NCBI RefSeq assembly: GCF_003184185.1
Contig: NZ_QHJG01000035.1
Coordinates: 1 to 51,958 of the forward strand
DNA length: 51,958 bases
Direction: 5' to 3'
Source: Legionella qingyii
GTDB lineage: Bacteria > Pseudomonadota > Gammaproteobacteria > Legionellales > Legionellaceae
Shown: one piece after another, positions 1 to 10,293 of the stretch
How positions within the stretch are numbered: the stretch's first letter is position 1
Layout: each line of letters opens with the position of its first letter
Notes under the pieces: model-generated
Databases searched by the model: none
What the model was told of the DNA's origin: nothing
The model's input: the letters and a program-made list of their open reading frames with translations, nothing else
Position numbers and translations under genes: made by a program

Positions 1-62
1 CAAGATAATCATTCACAGTAACAACATGTACACCATGGCCAGTAATTGCATTTAAATATGCA
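1..62. repeat. Terminal direct repeat, left copy (62 bp)
   Basis: These bases are identical to positions 51897-51958 at the other end of the window. The repeat lies inside secA coding sequence and has no inverted repeat, integrase or tRNA beside it. It is best read as end redundancy of a circular or tandemly repeated sequence rather than an attachment site. Confidence 0.97.
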
Positions 63-406
63 GGCAAAGTTGCTACCAATGTTTTACCTTCCCCCGTGCG
101 CATTTCAGCAATATTACCTTCATGCAACACCATTCCACCAATTAATTGCACATCAAAATGACGCAAACCCAAAGTCCGTATAGATGCCTCTCTTACTGTA
201 GCAAAAGCCTCAGCCAACATTTCAGCAAGGCTTTCACCTTCCGCAAAACGTGCTTTAAAATGTTGGGTTTTTGCAGCCAACTCAGCATCAGTCAATGCTT
301 TCATTTGGGGTTCAAATGCATTGATTGCCATTACTGCCTTTTCCATACGCCGCAATGTACGCTCATTTCGGCTTCCAAACATTTTCTTAATCAACGTATT
401 CAGCAT
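1..406 (-). CDS. secA: Protein translocase ATPase SecA, N-terminal part (cut by window edge)
   Basis: SecA is the ATPase that drives preproteins through SecYEG at the inner membrane. This piece encodes the first 135 residues, starting [17 protein letters not shown] from an ATG at 406. It contains the Walker A motif MRTGEGKT at residues 102-109, followed by the conserved HVVTVNDYL region where the window ends. The rest of the gene lies at the opposite end of the window. The 62-bp end overlap puts both parts in the same frame, giving 130 + 766 = 896 residues, close to the usual length of proteobacterial SecA (about 900). dusA lies 250 bp upstream in the same direction. Confidence 0.95.
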   Translation of the reverse strand, partial: MLNTLIKKMFGSRNERTLRRMEKAVMAINAFEPQMKALTDAELAAKTQHFKARFAEGESLAEMLAEAFATVREASIRTLGLRHFDVQLIGGMVLHEGNIAEMRTGEGKTLVATLPAYLNAITGHGVHVVTVNDYL

Positions 407-655
407 GGCCTAAATAATCCTCTGGAGATTTCAAATAACAAATTTGTTAATGTACTAAAATTTGGGGAAAAATACCATGAATACCTTATAATTTAAGAGA
501 ATCTTCATGATATAACTTAGTGATGAGAAAAGTTTCTGGCGAAACAGACAACCACGATATGATTTTCCACAATTCCTTTTCATATTATACAATATTTCGA
601 ATAGGAAATAATGCATATCTCTCAATATATCATGATAATGCAAGCGAGCTTCACT

Positions 656-1642
656 TTATGAAGTCTCTGCATGCATCTCGATCTCCTGTAAATACTCACC
701 TAATTCTCGAAACAAAGAAAGATTTTTAGTCTGCAAAATAAGCATCAGTTTTCTTTTCCATTGACTGGCACCAGGTAATCCAAAAGCTAAATTAAATACA
801 GGCTTAATCAGTAAACTTAGGGAAACTCCCTTAGTGTATTCTCCATACAAATAATCCAAATAACGATTAAATACCTCGCTGCGCGTGCTTGTTTGAGTTT
901 CAGGATAAAGTGCTTGATGTATTTTTGCTATTTGAAAGGGGTTATCACATGCTAAACGACCAAGCATTACTCCTTCAACATATTGCAGATGGTCATTGAT
1001 CTCTTCTATATTCGATATATTACCATTGACCACTACCGGAACGTCGGGTATTTCCTTCTTAAGTCGATAAACATATTCATAATTAATCGGCGGTATTGTT
1101 CGATTTTGTTTGGGGTTTAAACCATTTAGCCAAGCCTTGCGAGCATGCACAATAACTTTTTGCACTCCGGCCTCAAGCAATTGATGTACAAAATCACTAA
1201 AAAACTCATAACTGTCTTGATGATCTATGCCTATTCTTGTTTTTGCGGTAACAGGTATAGTGGCCTCTTGTAGCATGGCCTGGATACAAGCGACAACTTG
1301 TTTTGGCTCTCTCATTAAGCACGCACCAAAATGCCCTGCCTGAACTTTATCACTGGGACAACCCAGATTAAGATTAACCTCGTCATATCCCTCTTGCTCT
1401 GCATATTGAGCACATTGTGCTAACGCCTTAGGGTCTGAACCTCCAAGTTGAAGTGCTATTGGATGTTCTCTTTCACTAAATTGCAAAGCGCGTACTGGAT
1501 TATTTTGTATCGCCCCAGTAGTTTGCATTTCTGTATACAGAAGTGCATGTGGCGCCAAAATACGCATAAAAACCCGAAAATGACTGTAAGTCCAATCAAT
1601 CATTGGGGCAATAGATAAAGGTGATAGCAAAATGTTAGACAC
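656..1642 (-). CDS. dusA: tRNA-dihydrouridine synthase A
   Basis: This is a cytoplasmic flavoenzyme that reduces uridine to dihydrouridine in the D-loop of tRNAs (U20/U20a for DusA). The 328-residue protein shows the family pattern in order: APMIDWTYSHFR near the N-terminus, YTEMQTTGAI, HPIALQLGGSDP, the catalytic-cysteine motif LNLGCPSDKVQ, and TAKTRIGID. It also has VHARKAWLNGLNPKQNR, which is characteristic of the DusA subfamily rather than DusB or DusC, and ends the barrel with GVMLGRLACDNP. Length matches DusA. It is the last gene before secA in a run of minus-strand genes and lies about 110 bp downstream of recJ. Confidence 0.93.
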   Translation of the reverse strand: MSNILLSPLSIAPMIDWTYSHFRVFMRILAPHALLYTEMQTTGAIQNNPVRALQFSEREHPIALQLGGSDPKALAQCAQYAEQEGYDEVNLNLGCPSDKVQAGHFGACLMREPKQVVACIQAMLQEATIPVTAKTRIGIDHQDSYEFFSDFVHQLLEAGVQKVIVHARKAWLNGLNPKQNRTIPPINYEYVYRLKKEIPDVPVVVNGNISNIEEINDHLQYVEGVMLGRLACDNPFQIAKIHQALYPETQTSTRSEVFNRYLDYLYGEYTKGVSLSLLIKPVFNLAFGLPGASQWKRKLMLILQTKNLSLFRELGEYLQEIEMHAETS

Positions 1643-1751
1643 TATTATTATTCAATTAAAAAAAGAGACAATTATAACCTGATCCAAAAAAGTTTGTACA
1701 AAAATATAACTGAATCAGTATACTGGGTACACGTAGGCTATATGTTCACAA

Positions 1752-3494
1752 TTATTCTTGATTTACAGCATTCATTGCTTGAATAAGTAATTGTAGCCGT
1801 GTTCGACCTTGATAAAAATTGATATCCAACTTATAAGCTGCGTGTACAAATTTAACTCTATGATTTGGCCAGGATTTTAAGTCTACATTAAAAGCAATCG
1901 CATCTACTTGTTGGTCACCTTGTGTTGTCGCCAAAGTCATTTTTAAATGATTTTTCCCAACCAATCGTTGATCTAAAACTTCAAAGACATTATCAAAAAC
2001 AGGCTCAGCAAATTGCTGCCCCCATGGACCTGCCTGCTGGATTAACTGAGCAACCTCAAGACTAAACTCTTCTGGCTGTAGTGGACCATCTGTAAGTAAC
2101 TCTCCTGCACATTGCGACAAATCAATGTGCTTACCCACTTCAGAAATTAAGGCTTCTCGAAATGCTTTAAGGGAACGCGGGTGGATACTCAGACCAGCTG
2201 CCATAGCATGGCCACCAAACTTATTAATAAGTCCAGGGTGGTCCTTATCTATTGCCGCCAATACATCCCGAATATTTAAATCAGGAACTGAACGAGCTGA
2301 TCCTTTCAACTCATCGTCACTTACTTCTGCAAAAGCAATAACAGGACGATGATAACGTTCTTTCACTCGTCCGGCTAAAATGCCAATGACTCCTTGATGC
2401 CAGGTCTTATCAAAAAGACACAAAGCTATAGGTAAATGAGTACTGTTGTACTCAGCACTTAGAGCAAGTTTTTCCAACGCAAGCATTGCTTGTTCTTTCA
2501 TTTCCGTTTCAATTTGCTTTCGTTCTTCATTTAATTCATCTAATTGCTGGCAATAATTTCTAGCTTGTTGCGGATCTGTGGTAATTAAACATTCGATACC
2601 CAAAGCCATATCGTCCAATCGCCCGGCCGCATTGAGTCTCGGAGCAATGGCAAACCCCAAATCAGACTCTCTAAGTCGCGAAAATTCACGTCCAGAGACT
2701 TCAATTAAAGCTTTAATCCCTGCTCGACAGAGACCTTGACGTATTCTTGATAGACCTTGATTCACCATAATACGATTATTTTGATCCAGCCCTACAACAT
2801 CAGCCACTGTCCCTAAAGCAACTAAGTCCAAAAAGCTCGCCATATTGGGCTCGGTAATATTCATCTCACGAAACCAATTGGTATTCACCAAATGTCTGCG
2901 CAGAGCCAGCATGACATAAAAGATAACTCCAACTCCAGCAATCGATTTACTAGGAAATTTACAATCTCGCTGGTTCGGATTCACGATAGCATAAGCTTTT
3001 GGAAGAGTTTCCGCAGGCAAATGATGATCTGTGATTAAAACATCGATACCTAATTGATTCGCCCTTTCTACACCCTCAATACTAGCAATTCCATTATCTA
3101 CAGTAATAATCAACGCGGGATTCCATTTGCTGGCCACTTCAACTATTTGCGGTGTCAAACCATAACCAAACTCGAAACGGTTAGGAACTAAATACTCTAC
3201 AAACTGAGCACCCATTGAGCGTAGCGCAGTAATAGCAAGTGCCGTTGAGGTCGCTCCATCGGCATCAAAATCACCGATTATTAAAATCCTATGCTGTTCA
3301 CGTAACGCTTTTTCCAAGCGTAAGCATGCCTTATCTATTCCCATTAAGCTATCAAAAGGCAATAAAGCCTGGAGTTGTTTATCCAGCTGAGAAAGCTCAG
3401 TAATTCCCCTGTTTGCGAATATTCGTTTCAATACGTCTGGAATATTAGGTAAATCAAATGGGTCTGATACTTTGGGGCGTTGTTTAATAAGCAT
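1752..3494 (-). CDS. recJ: Single-stranded-DNA-specific 5'-3' exonuclease RecJ
   Basis: RecJ degrades single-stranded DNA 5' to 3' in RecF-pathway recombination, mismatch repair and base excision repair. The 580-residue protein has the usual length (E. coli 577). It shows the DHH-superfamily metal motifs: IIGDFDADGATSTA near residue 75, TVDNGIAS, LITDHHLP, and the C-terminal DHHA1 part with NKFGGHAMAAGLSI near residue 420. An OB-fold C-terminal region follows. The start overlaps the stop of the upstream gene by 11 bp, so the two are probably translationally coupled in an alaC-hypothetical-recJ operon. Confidence 0.96.
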   Translation of the reverse strand: MLIKQRPKVSDPFDLPNIPDVLKRIFANRGITELSQLDKQLQALLPFDSLMGIDKACLRLEKALREQHRILIIGDFDADGATSTALAITALRSMGAQFVEYLVPNRFEFGYGLTPQIVEVASKWNPALIITVDNGIASIEGVERANQLGIDVLITDHHLPAETLPKAYAIVNPNQRDCKFPSKSIAGVGVIFYVMLALRRHLVNTNWFREMNITEPNMASFLDLVALGTVADVVGLDQNNRIMVNQGLSRIRQGLCRAGIKALIEVSGREFSRLRESDLGFAIAPRLNAAGRLDDMALGIECLITTDPQQARNYCQQLDELNEERKQIETEMKEQAMLALEKLALSAEYNSTHLPIALCLFDKTWHQGVIGILAGRVKERYHRPVIAFAEVSDDELKGSARSVPDLNIRDVLAAIDKDHPGLINKFGGHAMAAGLSIHPRSLKAFREALISEVGKHIDLSQCAGELLTDGPLQPEEFSLEVAQLIQQAGPWGQQFAEPVFDNVFEVLDQRLVGKNHLKMTLATTQGDQQVDAIAFNVDLKSWPNHRVKFVHAAYKLDINFYQGRTRLQLLIQAMNAVNQE

Positions 3495-4290
3495 GTATTA
3501 GTTTTCTCCATAAACGAACATACCAACGATTAGCACTTATAGAGTAAGCCTCATTGTTCCAATACCAATGAATTGGCATTTCATTCAATTCTTTTTGATG
3601 TTGCTCACTGAGCACAGAAAACTCGGTGAGCAATAAAATTTGATAATCCTTAAGTGTTATTGATGGGCTATATAAAGAAACTTGTGTGCTACATATTTTT
3701 GCTAATGAATCAAAATGGCCATCAACACAAATTTTGATCGGCATTTTATTCTTAAGTTTTGCACTACTCCATGTCCATAATCCATTAGCCAAGGATTGAT
3801 TGGGTTTGGATGCAAAAAGCATTTGGCTTTCAGTGATAAACCTTTGCCAATACATCGTATTATCCAATTGTGCTAATTCGGGCATTAATGATTGATGTAA
3901 TAAATGATGCGGAGGTTTTGCATGTAATGAATATTTTTTATTATTGAGCAACCAGGTTTGTGCATTATGGTAATGAAGAACGACATCTTCCTCTGCCAGA
4001 TATTCTGAGAATAAATCAAACCATGATTTTGCCTCGTGTTCTTCGAGTTGCAGCTCACCACCCAATGCAACAATCATGGCGTCATTATGCGTAGCTTCCC
4101 AATAAACCGGAGTCAATACAACCCATTCACCTTCCAAATTATGATATTGTCTTAATAAGTCAGCGTATGGTGGATCTATAGGATCATAGCCAAGACACAG
4201 CAAAAAATTGAGTAATGCATTCCCTTCCGAATTGAGTGGCTTGGCACGCTCAGGAATCGAACTACATTCTGAGTTAATTACAACATACAT
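3484..4290 (-). CDS. Conserved hypothetical protein upstream of recJ
   Basis: This 268-residue soluble protein of unknown function has no signal peptide or membrane segment. It carries [15 protein letters not shown] near residue 78 and a tryptophan-rich NGLWTW near residue 170. These recall a poorly characterised proteobacterial family sometimes annotated as phosphoglycerate-mutase-like (COG4255 type), but the metal-binding residues of real independent mutases are not evident, so no activity is claimed. It overlaps alaC upstream by 13 bp and recJ downstream by 11 bp, so all three genes are probably co-transcribed and coupled. Confidence 0.75.
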   Translation of the reverse strand: MYVVINSECSSIPERAKPLNSEGNALLNFLLCLGYDPIDPPYADLLRQYHNLEGEWVVLTPVYWEATHNDAMIVALGGELQLEEHEAKSWFDLFSEYLAEEDVVLHYHNAQTWLLNNKKYSLHAKPPHHLLHQSLMPELAQLDNTMYWQRFITESQMLFASKPNQSLANGLWTWSSAKLKNKMPIKICVDGHFDSLAKICSTQVSLYSPSITLKDYQILLLTEFSVLSEQHQKELNEMPIHWYWNNEAYSISANRWYVRLWRKLIHAY

Positions 4291-5486
4291 ATTTGTTCGG
4301 CCTTAATCAGTCCATCTCTGCGAAACAACGCTTTTAAATTTCTTAATGCCTGGCGCATACGATCTTTATTTTCTATTAGACCGAAACGAACATGACCATC
4401 ACCCCCTTGACCAAAACCTATTCCGGGAGATACAGCTACATGTGCTTCTTTTAATAAATATTTACTGAATTCAAGTGAACCCATATGTTGATAATGAGCG
4501 GGAATAGGCGCCCAAACGAACATAGTTGCCTTAGGGCGAGTAACTTCCCAGCCAATTTCATTTAAGCCATCGCAAAGAATATTACGTCGTTTTTCGTACA
4601 GTTCTCTAATTTCATGTACACACTCATCAGGACCATCTAATGCGGCAATAGCTGCGACTTGGATTGGCGTAAACGTACCATAATCTAAATAAGATTTAAT
4701 CCGAGTAAGTGCTGCAACTAACTCTTCATTTCCGCAAGCAAACCCAACGCGCCAACCTGGCATATTATATGATTTAGACATTGAATAAGTTTCAATTGCT
4801 ATATCTGTAGCACCTGGAACTTGAAGAATTGAAGGCGCTTTATACCCATCAAATACAATATCAGCATAAGCTAAATCATGAATCACCCAAATTTTATGTT
4901 TTTTTGCTAAATCGATAACTTGCTCAAAAAATGAATAATCCACACAATGTGTACTTGGATTTGCCGGAAAATTAATTACCAATGCTTTAGGCTTAGGCAA
5001 GCTACGATTAATCGTATCTTCTATTGAAGCTAAAAATTGAGTTTCGTTAATAAGTGGAATCTGTTTTACGTTAGCACCAGCAATGATAAATCCATAAGTA
5101 TGAATGGGGTACGCTGGATCAGGAACTAAAATCGTATCCCCGGGTCCACTTATCGCTAATGCCAGATGTGCTAGTCCCTCTTTGGAACCAATGGTAGCTA
5201 ATATTTGTGTTTCGCTATTTAACTGTACATCATAGTTGCGTTGATACCAGGAAGCCATAGAACGTCTTAGCCTTGGAATTCCTTTGGACATGGAATAACG
5301 ATGAGTATCTGGCCTTTGAACCGCTTCGATTAACTTATTTACAATATGTGGGGGAGTTGGCTGATCAGGATTTCCCATACCAAAATCAATAATATCCTCT
5401 CCACGCGCTCGCGCCTCTGTTTTTAATTGAGCTAATGTATTAAAAACATAAGGTGGCAAACGATTTATACGTGGAAATTGACTCAT
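4278..5486 (-). CDS. alaC: Alanine-type aminotransferase (AlaC-like), PLP-dependent
   Basis: This class I/II fold-type I aminotransferase probably interconverts pyruvate/glutamate and alanine/2-oxoglutarate. The 402-residue protein has the family N-terminus ([12 protein letters not shown]), [16 protein letters not shown] near residue 37, GSKEGLAHL for cofactor binding, VPDPAYPIH and NFPANPST. The PLP lysine lies in [16 protein letters not shown] near residue 235, and the C-terminal substrate arginine lies in HVRFGLIEN. It is closest to E. coli AlaC (YfdZ, 412 residues). It is the first gene of a coupled three-gene operon, divergent from the small gene at 5546 with about 60 bp between the starts. 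Confidence 0.9.
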   Translation of the reverse strand: MSQFPRINRLPPYVFNTLAQLKTEARARGEDIIDFGMGNPDQPTPPHIVNKLIEAVQRPDTHRYSMSKGIPRLRRSMASWYQRNYDVQLNSETQILATIGSKEGLAHLALAISGPGDTILVPDPAYPIHTYGFIIAGANVKQIPLINETQFLASIEDTINRSLPKPKALVINFPANPSTHCVDYSFFEQVIDLAKKHKIWVIHDLAYADIVFDGYKAPSILQVPGATDIAIETYSMSKSYNMPGWRVGFACGNEELVAALTRIKSYLDYGTFTPIQVAAIAALDGPDECVHEIRELYEKRRNILCDGLNEIGWEVTRPKATMFVWAPIPAHYQHMGSLEFSKYLLKEAHVAVSPGIGFGQGGDGHVRFGLIENKDRMRQALRNLKALFRRDGLIKAEQICML

Positions 5487-5545
5487 AATATTGACCTCTG
5501 TAGTATACTTACAGCCATATATAATTCATTGAACCACTCTAAACC

Positions 5546-5914
5546 ATGAACATCAATTTAGAATCCGCAGAACTACATGCAGTGCAAGCTTATAGTGATA
5601 ATAAAATTCAGATTAATTCCATTATTTATGAAAGCAGTTTAATTGTTTCTAAAACAAAAATCATTAGTGATCTGCCAATTAAAGACATTCAAGGAATTGA
5701 TGAACACTATATGAATTTATTAACGCAATTTAAACCGGAAATCATCATCATTGGCCATGAACATACCGGAAAACTCCTGCCTCTGTCAATTATGAAACAG
5801 TTTGCAGAGCAACGAATAGGTATAGAATGCATGTCCATAGGTGCAGCGTGTCGTACCTATAATGTTTTATTAAGTGAGCATCGTGCTGTTGTTGCTGGGT
5901 TTATTTTTAAATAA
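5546..5914 (+). CDS. Mth938-like (DUF498/NDUFAF3-type) domain protein
   Basis: This 122-residue protein has the Mth938 fold pattern: IIYESSLIVSKTKI, a central PEIIIIGHEHTGKL, then QRIGIECMSIGAACRTYNVLLSEHRAVVAGFIF. Bacterial members are widespread single-domain proteins. Human NDUFAF3 helps assemble complex I, but the bacterial role is not established. It is transcribed alone, divergent from alaC and convergent with relA, and a 7-bp-arm hairpin sits just after its stop. Confidence 0.85.
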   Translation: MNINLESAELHAVQAYSDNKIQINSIIYESSLIVSKTKIISDLPIKDIQGIDEHYMNLLTQFKPEIIIIGHEHTGKLLPLSIMKQFAEQRIGIECMSIGAACRTYNVLLSEHRAVVAGFIFK

Positions 5915-5921
5915 GGATAGC

Positions 5922-5948
5922 CTGGTGCACCGAAGCGATACCAGGCGA
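5922..5948. terminator. Hairpin between convergent genes
   Basis: GCCTGGT (5922-5928) and ACCAGGC (5942-5948) form a 7-bp stem with a 13-nt loop in the 47-bp gap between the convergent DUF498 gene and relA. There is no clear U-tract on either strand, so this may be a weak bidirectional terminator or an RNA 3'-end stabiliser. Confidence 0.35.
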
Positions 5949-5961
5949 CAATAGATTACAA

Positions 5962-8166
5962 TTAGATTTGTCTTCTCGCTTCGAGCACATTAGGAATTTG
6001 CTCTAGCTTTGTTAGTAGTCGAGATAGACTACTTAGTCCATCAACATCTACAGTTAAAGTAATATAAGCCATGTTTTCTTGCTTATTGCTTTGTGTTTGT
6101 AATGAATAAACATGTGCTTTTTCATTAGCAAGAAGCGAAGTGACGTCTTTCAAAAGCTCGGAGCGATCAAACGCTTTGATCAAAATATCAACCACATAGT
6201 TTTCACGGGTAGCACTTCCCCAACTTACTTGCAAGAAACGTTGTTTTTGTCGTTCACTGGCATGAATAATATTAGGACAATCTTGTCTATGTACTGATAC
6301 ACCTCGGCCTATAGTGATATAACCAATTACTGGATCACCTGGTACAGGTTGACAGCAACGCGCCATAAAAGTTAATAAATTCCCAACGCCTTCGATACGA
6401 AGATCACTCCCAGTAATTTCTGGTTTGGCATGTTGTTTAACAAATCGTTCAAGATTGAGCTCTGAAGTAATGGGTGGAGCAAGCTTGCTAACAATTTGAC
6501 CTATCTTAATATCGCCACGTCCCAAATTGGCATAAAGATCATCAAGTTTTTTGAAATGGAGTGCTGTTGCAACTTCATTAAGTTTATCAGATTTTATTCC
6601 TAAAGATTTTAATTCTTTATCAAGCAGCTCACGCCCATCTTGAATGTTTCTATCATAATCTTGCATTTTAAACCAATGCAAAACTTTTGCTTTTGCGCGC
6701 GAGGTTTTGAGATAATTTAAGTGGGGGTTGATCCAATCGCGAGAAGGTTTTCTTTCTTTTCCAGTCAAAACCTCTACCTTATCGCCTGTTTTCAGTTGAT
6801 AAGTCAATGGCACAATGTGTCCATTAACACGTGCACCTCGACAGCGGTGTCCCAAATCACTATGGACGTGATAGGCAAAATCTAAAGATGTTACACCTTG
6901 AGGTAAATCAAGAACATCTCCGTCTGGAGTAAAAACATAAACTCTATCTTCAAGAAACTCTGTAGTAGTACTTTCGGGAACACCTTTATTGCTTGCCATT
7001 TCCCGATGCCACGCTAATACATCACGTAGCCATTCAATTTTACGCTCGTGGCTTTGTTTTTGTTTGAAGCCACCTTCTTTATACTTCCAATGCGCTGCAA
7101 CCCCCATTTCGGCCAAATCGTGCATCAGAAATGTTCTGATTTGCACCTCAAAAACCCTCCCTTCGGTGCTTTTAACAGCAGTATGCAACGATTGATAGCC
7201 ATTAGGCTTAGGATTAATAATATAATCATCAAATTCAGCCGGAATTTGCTTCCATAGCGTATGGACCATACCTAAGACTTCATAACATTGAGCCTGGGTA
7301 TCGACAAGAACTCGCACTGCAGTTGCATCATAAATTTCATCTAGTGATACATTCTTGCGTGTCATTTTTTTATAGATACTATGGATATGTTTTGAACGTC
7401 CATAAACGGCAAAATGTTCTATACCATTTGCTTTAATCTGCTCATTCAACTGAGCCACAATAGCATCAACAAAACTATCTCGTTCCAACCGTTTTGCTTT
7501 AAGGCCTTTGGCAATCGCTTTATACTCCTCAGGATGTAAATAACGAAAAGCCATATCCTCCATTTCCCATTTAATTGCCCCAATTCCCAGTCTGTTGGCC
7601 AAAGGAGCATAAATCTCCATCGCTTCAGTAGCTAATTGCTTGCGTAATTCTTCAGATAAATGCCCTGCAGTTCTTAAAACGCATAGACGTTCTGCAAGTT
7701 TAATTAACACAACGCGAACATCATCTACCATGGCTAATAACATTTTACGAATGTTATCAATTTGTTGTTTATTTTGTGGGTATTTGTTTAATCCTTGAAA
7801 GCTGTGCATTGCGCTCATGCGCTCTATGCCCTTGACCAATTTAGCAATATTAGGACCTAATTGCTCGACAACATCATCAATGGACAGATCAGCATAGTGT
7901 ACGTTTTCAAAAATAATTGCTGCTGCAAGTGTTTCTTGATCAACCTCAAGATCTGCAAGTAAATCGGCCATAGACAATCCTTGTTGCAAACAAGATTGTC
8001 CTGTTTCTGTAGCATGTTCTTGTCCTGCAAGTTGACTTAAAGTACATGCGCTACGAATGAGTTCAAGATTATCCAAATAACCCTTTGCACCTAACTGATG
8101 AAGCCACAAATCAACATCGATGCTTCCATCTTCGCACAAGGGGACAGTATCTTTTACTCTAACCAT
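5962..8166 (-). CDS. relA: GTP pyrophosphokinase RelA, (p)ppGpp synthetase
   Basis: RelA makes (p)ppGpp from ATP and GTP/GDP on stalled ribosomes in the stringent response. The 734-residue protein has the long-RSH layout. An N-terminal HD region is degenerate ([12 protein letters not shown] where SpoT has the HD...ED motif), so hydrolase activity is not expected. A synthetase domain ([36 protein letters not shown]) carries EFDD, the EXDD signature of RelA rather than SpoT. TGS follows ([14 protein letters not shown]), then a zinc-finger/CC region ([15 protein letters not shown]) and a C-terminal ACT domain. It overlaps rlmD by 8 bp and is the second gene of that operon. Confidence 0.96.
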   Translation of the reverse strand: MVRVKDTVPLCEDGSIDVDLWLHQLGAKGYLDNLELIRSACTLSQLAGQEHATETGQSCLQQGLSMADLLADLEVDQETLAAAIIFENVHYADLSIDDVVEQLGPNIAKLVKGIERMSAMHSFQGLNKYPQNKQQIDNIRKMLLAMVDDVRVVLIKLAERLCVLRTAGHLSEELRKQLATEAMEIYAPLANRLGIGAIKWEMEDMAFRYLHPEEYKAIAKGLKAKRLERDSFVDAIVAQLNEQIKANGIEHFAVYGRSKHIHSIYKKMTRKNVSLDEIYDATAVRVLVDTQAQCYEVLGMVHTLWKQIPAEFDDYIINPKPNGYQSLHTAVKSTEGRVFEVQIRTFLMHDLAEMGVAAHWKYKEGGFKQKQSHERKIEWLRDVLAWHREMASNKGVPESTTTEFLEDRVYVFTPDGDVLDLPQGVTSLDFAYHVHSDLGHRCRGARVNGHIVPLTYQLKTGDKVEVLTGKERKPSRDWINPHLNYLKTSRAKAKVLHWFKMQDYDRNIQDGRELLDKELKSLGIKSDKLNEVATALHFKKLDDLYANLGRGDIKIGQIVSKLAPPITSELNLERFVKQHAKPEITGSDLRIEGVGNLLTFMARCCQPVPGDPVIGYITIGRGVSVHRQDCPNIIHASERQKQRFLQVSWGSATRENYVVDILIKAFDRSELLKDVTSLLANEKAHVYSLQTQSNKQENMAYITLTVDVDGLSSLSRLLTKLEQIPNVLEARRQI

Positions 8167-9505
8167 CAGTTATATCCTTTTTAAACAATGCGATTGATTC
8201 AACATGAGCAGTATGGGGAAACATATCCATTACCCCTGCTTTTATCAGCGTATAGCCTTTTTGATTAACTAATATATCTGTATCACGAGCTAATGTTACG
8301 GGATTACATGATACATATACAATACGCTCTGGATTAATTGAATCAATTTGTTTCACAATTTCAAGTGCACCAGATCGAGGTGGGTCAATCAACACTTTAT
8401 TGCAAGGTTGCTGAACCAGCTTTTTTACTTCATTTACATCATCCAAATTTGCAGCATAAAAGTCTACATTCTGAATATGGTTAAGTTTTGCATTCATATA
8501 GGCTCTCTCAACCATATTTTTACTGCCTTCAACACCTAGAACTTTGGTACAAAACTTAGCCATTGGAAGTGAAAAATTACCCAGCCCACAAAATAAGTCT
8601 AGCACTATATCTGTACTTTTTAAGTCCATAAGCTGCATTGCTTGTGACACCATAGAGCGATTTAATGCCGAATTTACTTGGGTAAAGTCTGTTGGATGAA
8701 ATGAGAAAGTAATTTGATAATCTGGCAATGTATATGTGAGGTATTCACTTGATTTAGACGGATAAAAACAATAGACACTGTCTGGGCCACCTGGCTGGAG
8801 AAAAATTGTATATTGGTATTCTTCCGCAAATTTTTTTATATTCAACTCATCGTCAAAACTTAAATCAGTTAAGTTTCTGAAAATAAGAGCAATCTCCTCG
8901 TCTCCTGCAGCCACTTCAATTTGTGCAATGCAATGTTTGTCTTGCATTGAGTCAATCAATTGTCTTAATGGAATAATATCGGCATCGAGTTTTGCATTTA
9001 AAACAGGACATTGAGTGATCTCAGCAATATAACGAGGATTACTACGCTCCCTGAATCCAACCATTGAAGCTTGTTTTTTCTCTACATAACGAACGCTTAG
9101 CCGAGCTTTATTCCGGTAATTCCAGTACCCTGAAACTAAAGGTTCCAGCACAATTTGTGGTTTAGTATGGCCATATCGTGACAATAAATCGAGCAATTGT
9201 TCTTGTTTAAAATGAATTTGCTCTTCTGCACTCATATGCTGTAATGAACAACCACCACACATCGAATAATGAGGACATTTTGGCTCAACACGTAAAGAAG
9301 ATGGCTCATGAACCTTAAGCAAGACACCCTCATCAAAATCTTTTTTTATCCTGGTATATTGAAACTCGACAAGTTCGCCCGGCAATGCACCTTGAATAAA
9401 AGTCGCTTTACCATCAATACGCGCAATACCTTTTCCTTCATGGCTTAAATTATCAATTTGAGCAGTTTGAGGGGTAGGATTAAGTTTGGACTTTGCTCTT
9501 CTCAT
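8159..9505 (-). CDS. rlmD: 23S rRNA (uracil-1939-C5)-methyltransferase RlmD (RumA)
   Basis: This SAM-dependent enzyme makes m5U1939 in 23S rRNA. The 448-residue protein begins with a TRAM domain ([20 protein letters not shown]). It then has the 4Fe-4S cysteine cluster typical of Rum[15 protein letters not shown], near residues 78-91. The Rossmann methyltransferase domain shows [12 protein letters not shown] (SAM binding), LIDPPRSGA and the catalytic [12 protein letters not shown]. It heads an rlmD-relA operon with an 8-bp overlap, and its upstream region is the unusual DnaA-box-containing gap. Confidence 0.95.
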   Translation of the reverse strand: MRRAKSKLNPTPQTAQIDNLSHEGKGIARIDGKATFIQGALPGELVEFQYTRIKKDFDEGVLLKVHEPSSLRVEPKCPHYSMCGGCSLQHMSAEEQIHFKQEQLLDLLSRYGHTKPQIVLEPLVSGYWNYRNKARLSVRYVEKKQASMVGFRERSNPRYIAEITQCPVLNAKLDADIIPLRQLIDSMQDKHCIAQIEVAAGDEEIALIFRNLTDLSFDDELNIKKFAEEYQYTIFLQPGGPDSVYCFYPSKSSEYLTYTLPDYQITFSFHPTDFTQVNSALNRSMVSQAMQLMDLKSTDIVLDLFCGLGNFSLPMAKFCTKVLGVEGSKNMVERAYMNAKLNHIQNVDFYAANLDDVNEVKKLVQQPCNKVLIDPPRSGALEIVKQIDSINPERIVYVSCNPVTLARDTDILVNQKGYTLIKAGVMDMFPHTAHVESIALFKKDITDG

Positions 9506-9614
9506 GAAATGTTCTCAACAAATAAATCTATAAATCAACCTGAATTATCAGTTGCAATCGTTAGGAAAAGATTGCATTTTTCAAGATGTTAGAGAGTACC
9601 ACAGGCAATTTATA

Positions 9615-9641
9615 TTTGTCATGGTAATTTGTTATGACAAA
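9615..9641. promoter_or_regulatory. Inverted repeat upstream of rlmD
   Basis: TTTGTCAT (9615-9622) and ATGACAAA (9634-9641) are perfect 8-bp arms around an 11-nt spacer, about 110 bp upstream of the rlmD start. The symmetry and spacing suit a dimeric regulator. No specific regulator is recognised. Confidence 0.35.
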
Positions 9642-9816
9642 ACCCACGATGTACAAATTAACCTCACCATTATAGCGCTGCATAAAATAAAATAACATGT
9701 TTATGTTCTGCTTTACTGTATTTTAGTAAAGGATAACAATCTCTTTTCATTGGTTAATTTTGAGACAACCAAAAATGCGCTTATTTATCAAGTAATTCAC
9801 AGTACTATTCACAATG

Positions 9817-9839
9817 TTATCCACAGATTTTGTGGATAA
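9817..9839. promoter_or_regulatory. Inverted pair of perfect DnaA boxes
   Basis: TTATCCACA at 9817-9825 and its reverse complement TGTGGATAA at 9831-9839 are exact matches to the strongest E. coli DnaA box, facing each other over 5 bp. Two further one-mismatch sites lie just left (TAATTCACA at 9793, CTATTCACA at 9805). DnaA binding is inferred from consensus only. Confidence 0.6.
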
Positions 9840-9946
9840 ACTTTACTTTAATTATATCAATGAAAAAAAATGACGTGGCTCTGGATAAGGGTTATATTAA
9901 TTTTTAATGAAAAAAAACAAGAAAATATAAAATTTCTCCAGAAAAG

Positions 9947-9955
9947 TTATCCACA
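9947..9955 (+). promoter_or_regulatory. Third perfect DnaA box
   Basis: TTATCCACA occurs again 108 bp from the inverted pair, with a very A/T-rich stretch (about 9840-9945) between them. Three perfect 9-mers within 140 bp is far more than expected by chance. Confidence 0.6.
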
Positions 9956-10081
9956 GGATAGGGAGATGATGGGATTTACAAATTGGTCGTATATAATAGC
10001 AGAGAAAAAATTTAAAAACAGTCTTGACAGAGTATTTTTTAAAAAATTAAGATCAAATCCAATTCAAATCTGTCCTATCTC

Positions 10082-10276
10082 TTAATACTTCTTGCGTACT
10101 CGTTTTAACCAACTTTTTAATTCAGGCCAAAAAGCGATGATGCCTATCATAAGCGTAAATAAAATAACTGCAATTACCATTTGAACGATAGGAAACCTCA
10201 GTTCATCATGTGCAACAAACCAGCTCGCGATTGCTCCTGAAACAACTAAAAGAAACCTTAAAAACAACTGAATCAT
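10082..10276 (-). CDS. Small two-helix membrane protein, unknown function
   Basis: This 64-residue protein has two hydrophobic segments, about residues 3-20 (LFLRFLLVVSGAIASWFV) and 30-50, then a basic tail (SWLKRVRKKY). The tail predicts an inner-membrane hairpin with a cytoplasmic C-terminus. It starts only 17 bp downstream of the ackA stop on the same strand, so it may be the last gene of the acetate-kinase operon. It is not recognised as a named family. Confidence 0.6.
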   Translation of the reverse strand: MIQLFLRFLLVVSGAIASWFVAHDELRFPIVQMVIAVILFTLMIGIIAFWPELKSWLKRVRKKY

Positions 10277-10293
10277 AAATAACTCCAGATAGT

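Larger units (their letters stand above)
9506..10081. other. 576-bp AT-rich gene-free region with DnaA boxes
   Basis: No convincing gene lies here. The stretch is the upstream region of rlmD-relA and the downstream region of the small gene at 10082. It holds three perfect DnaA boxes (9817, 9831 and 9947), an 8-bp-arm inverted repeat at 9615-9641 and long A/T runs. A 71-codon frame at 9870-10085 has no ribosome site or family look and is not called. Confidence 0.7.

Noticed and set aside
1..62. The terminal repeat as a phage or integrative-element attachment site
   Set aside because: It lies within secA coding sequence, joins to an exact-length protein, and no integrase or tRNA is nearby. End redundancy explains it better.
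146..729. Plus-strand frames opposite secA and dusA
   Set aside because: They are antisense to strongly supported genes or lie in their upstream region and have no features of their own.
9870..10085. A 71-codon plus-strand frame in the DnaA-box region
   Set aside because: Composition follows the A/T-rich background, there is no ribosome site, and it runs through a DnaA box into the end of the opposite gene.
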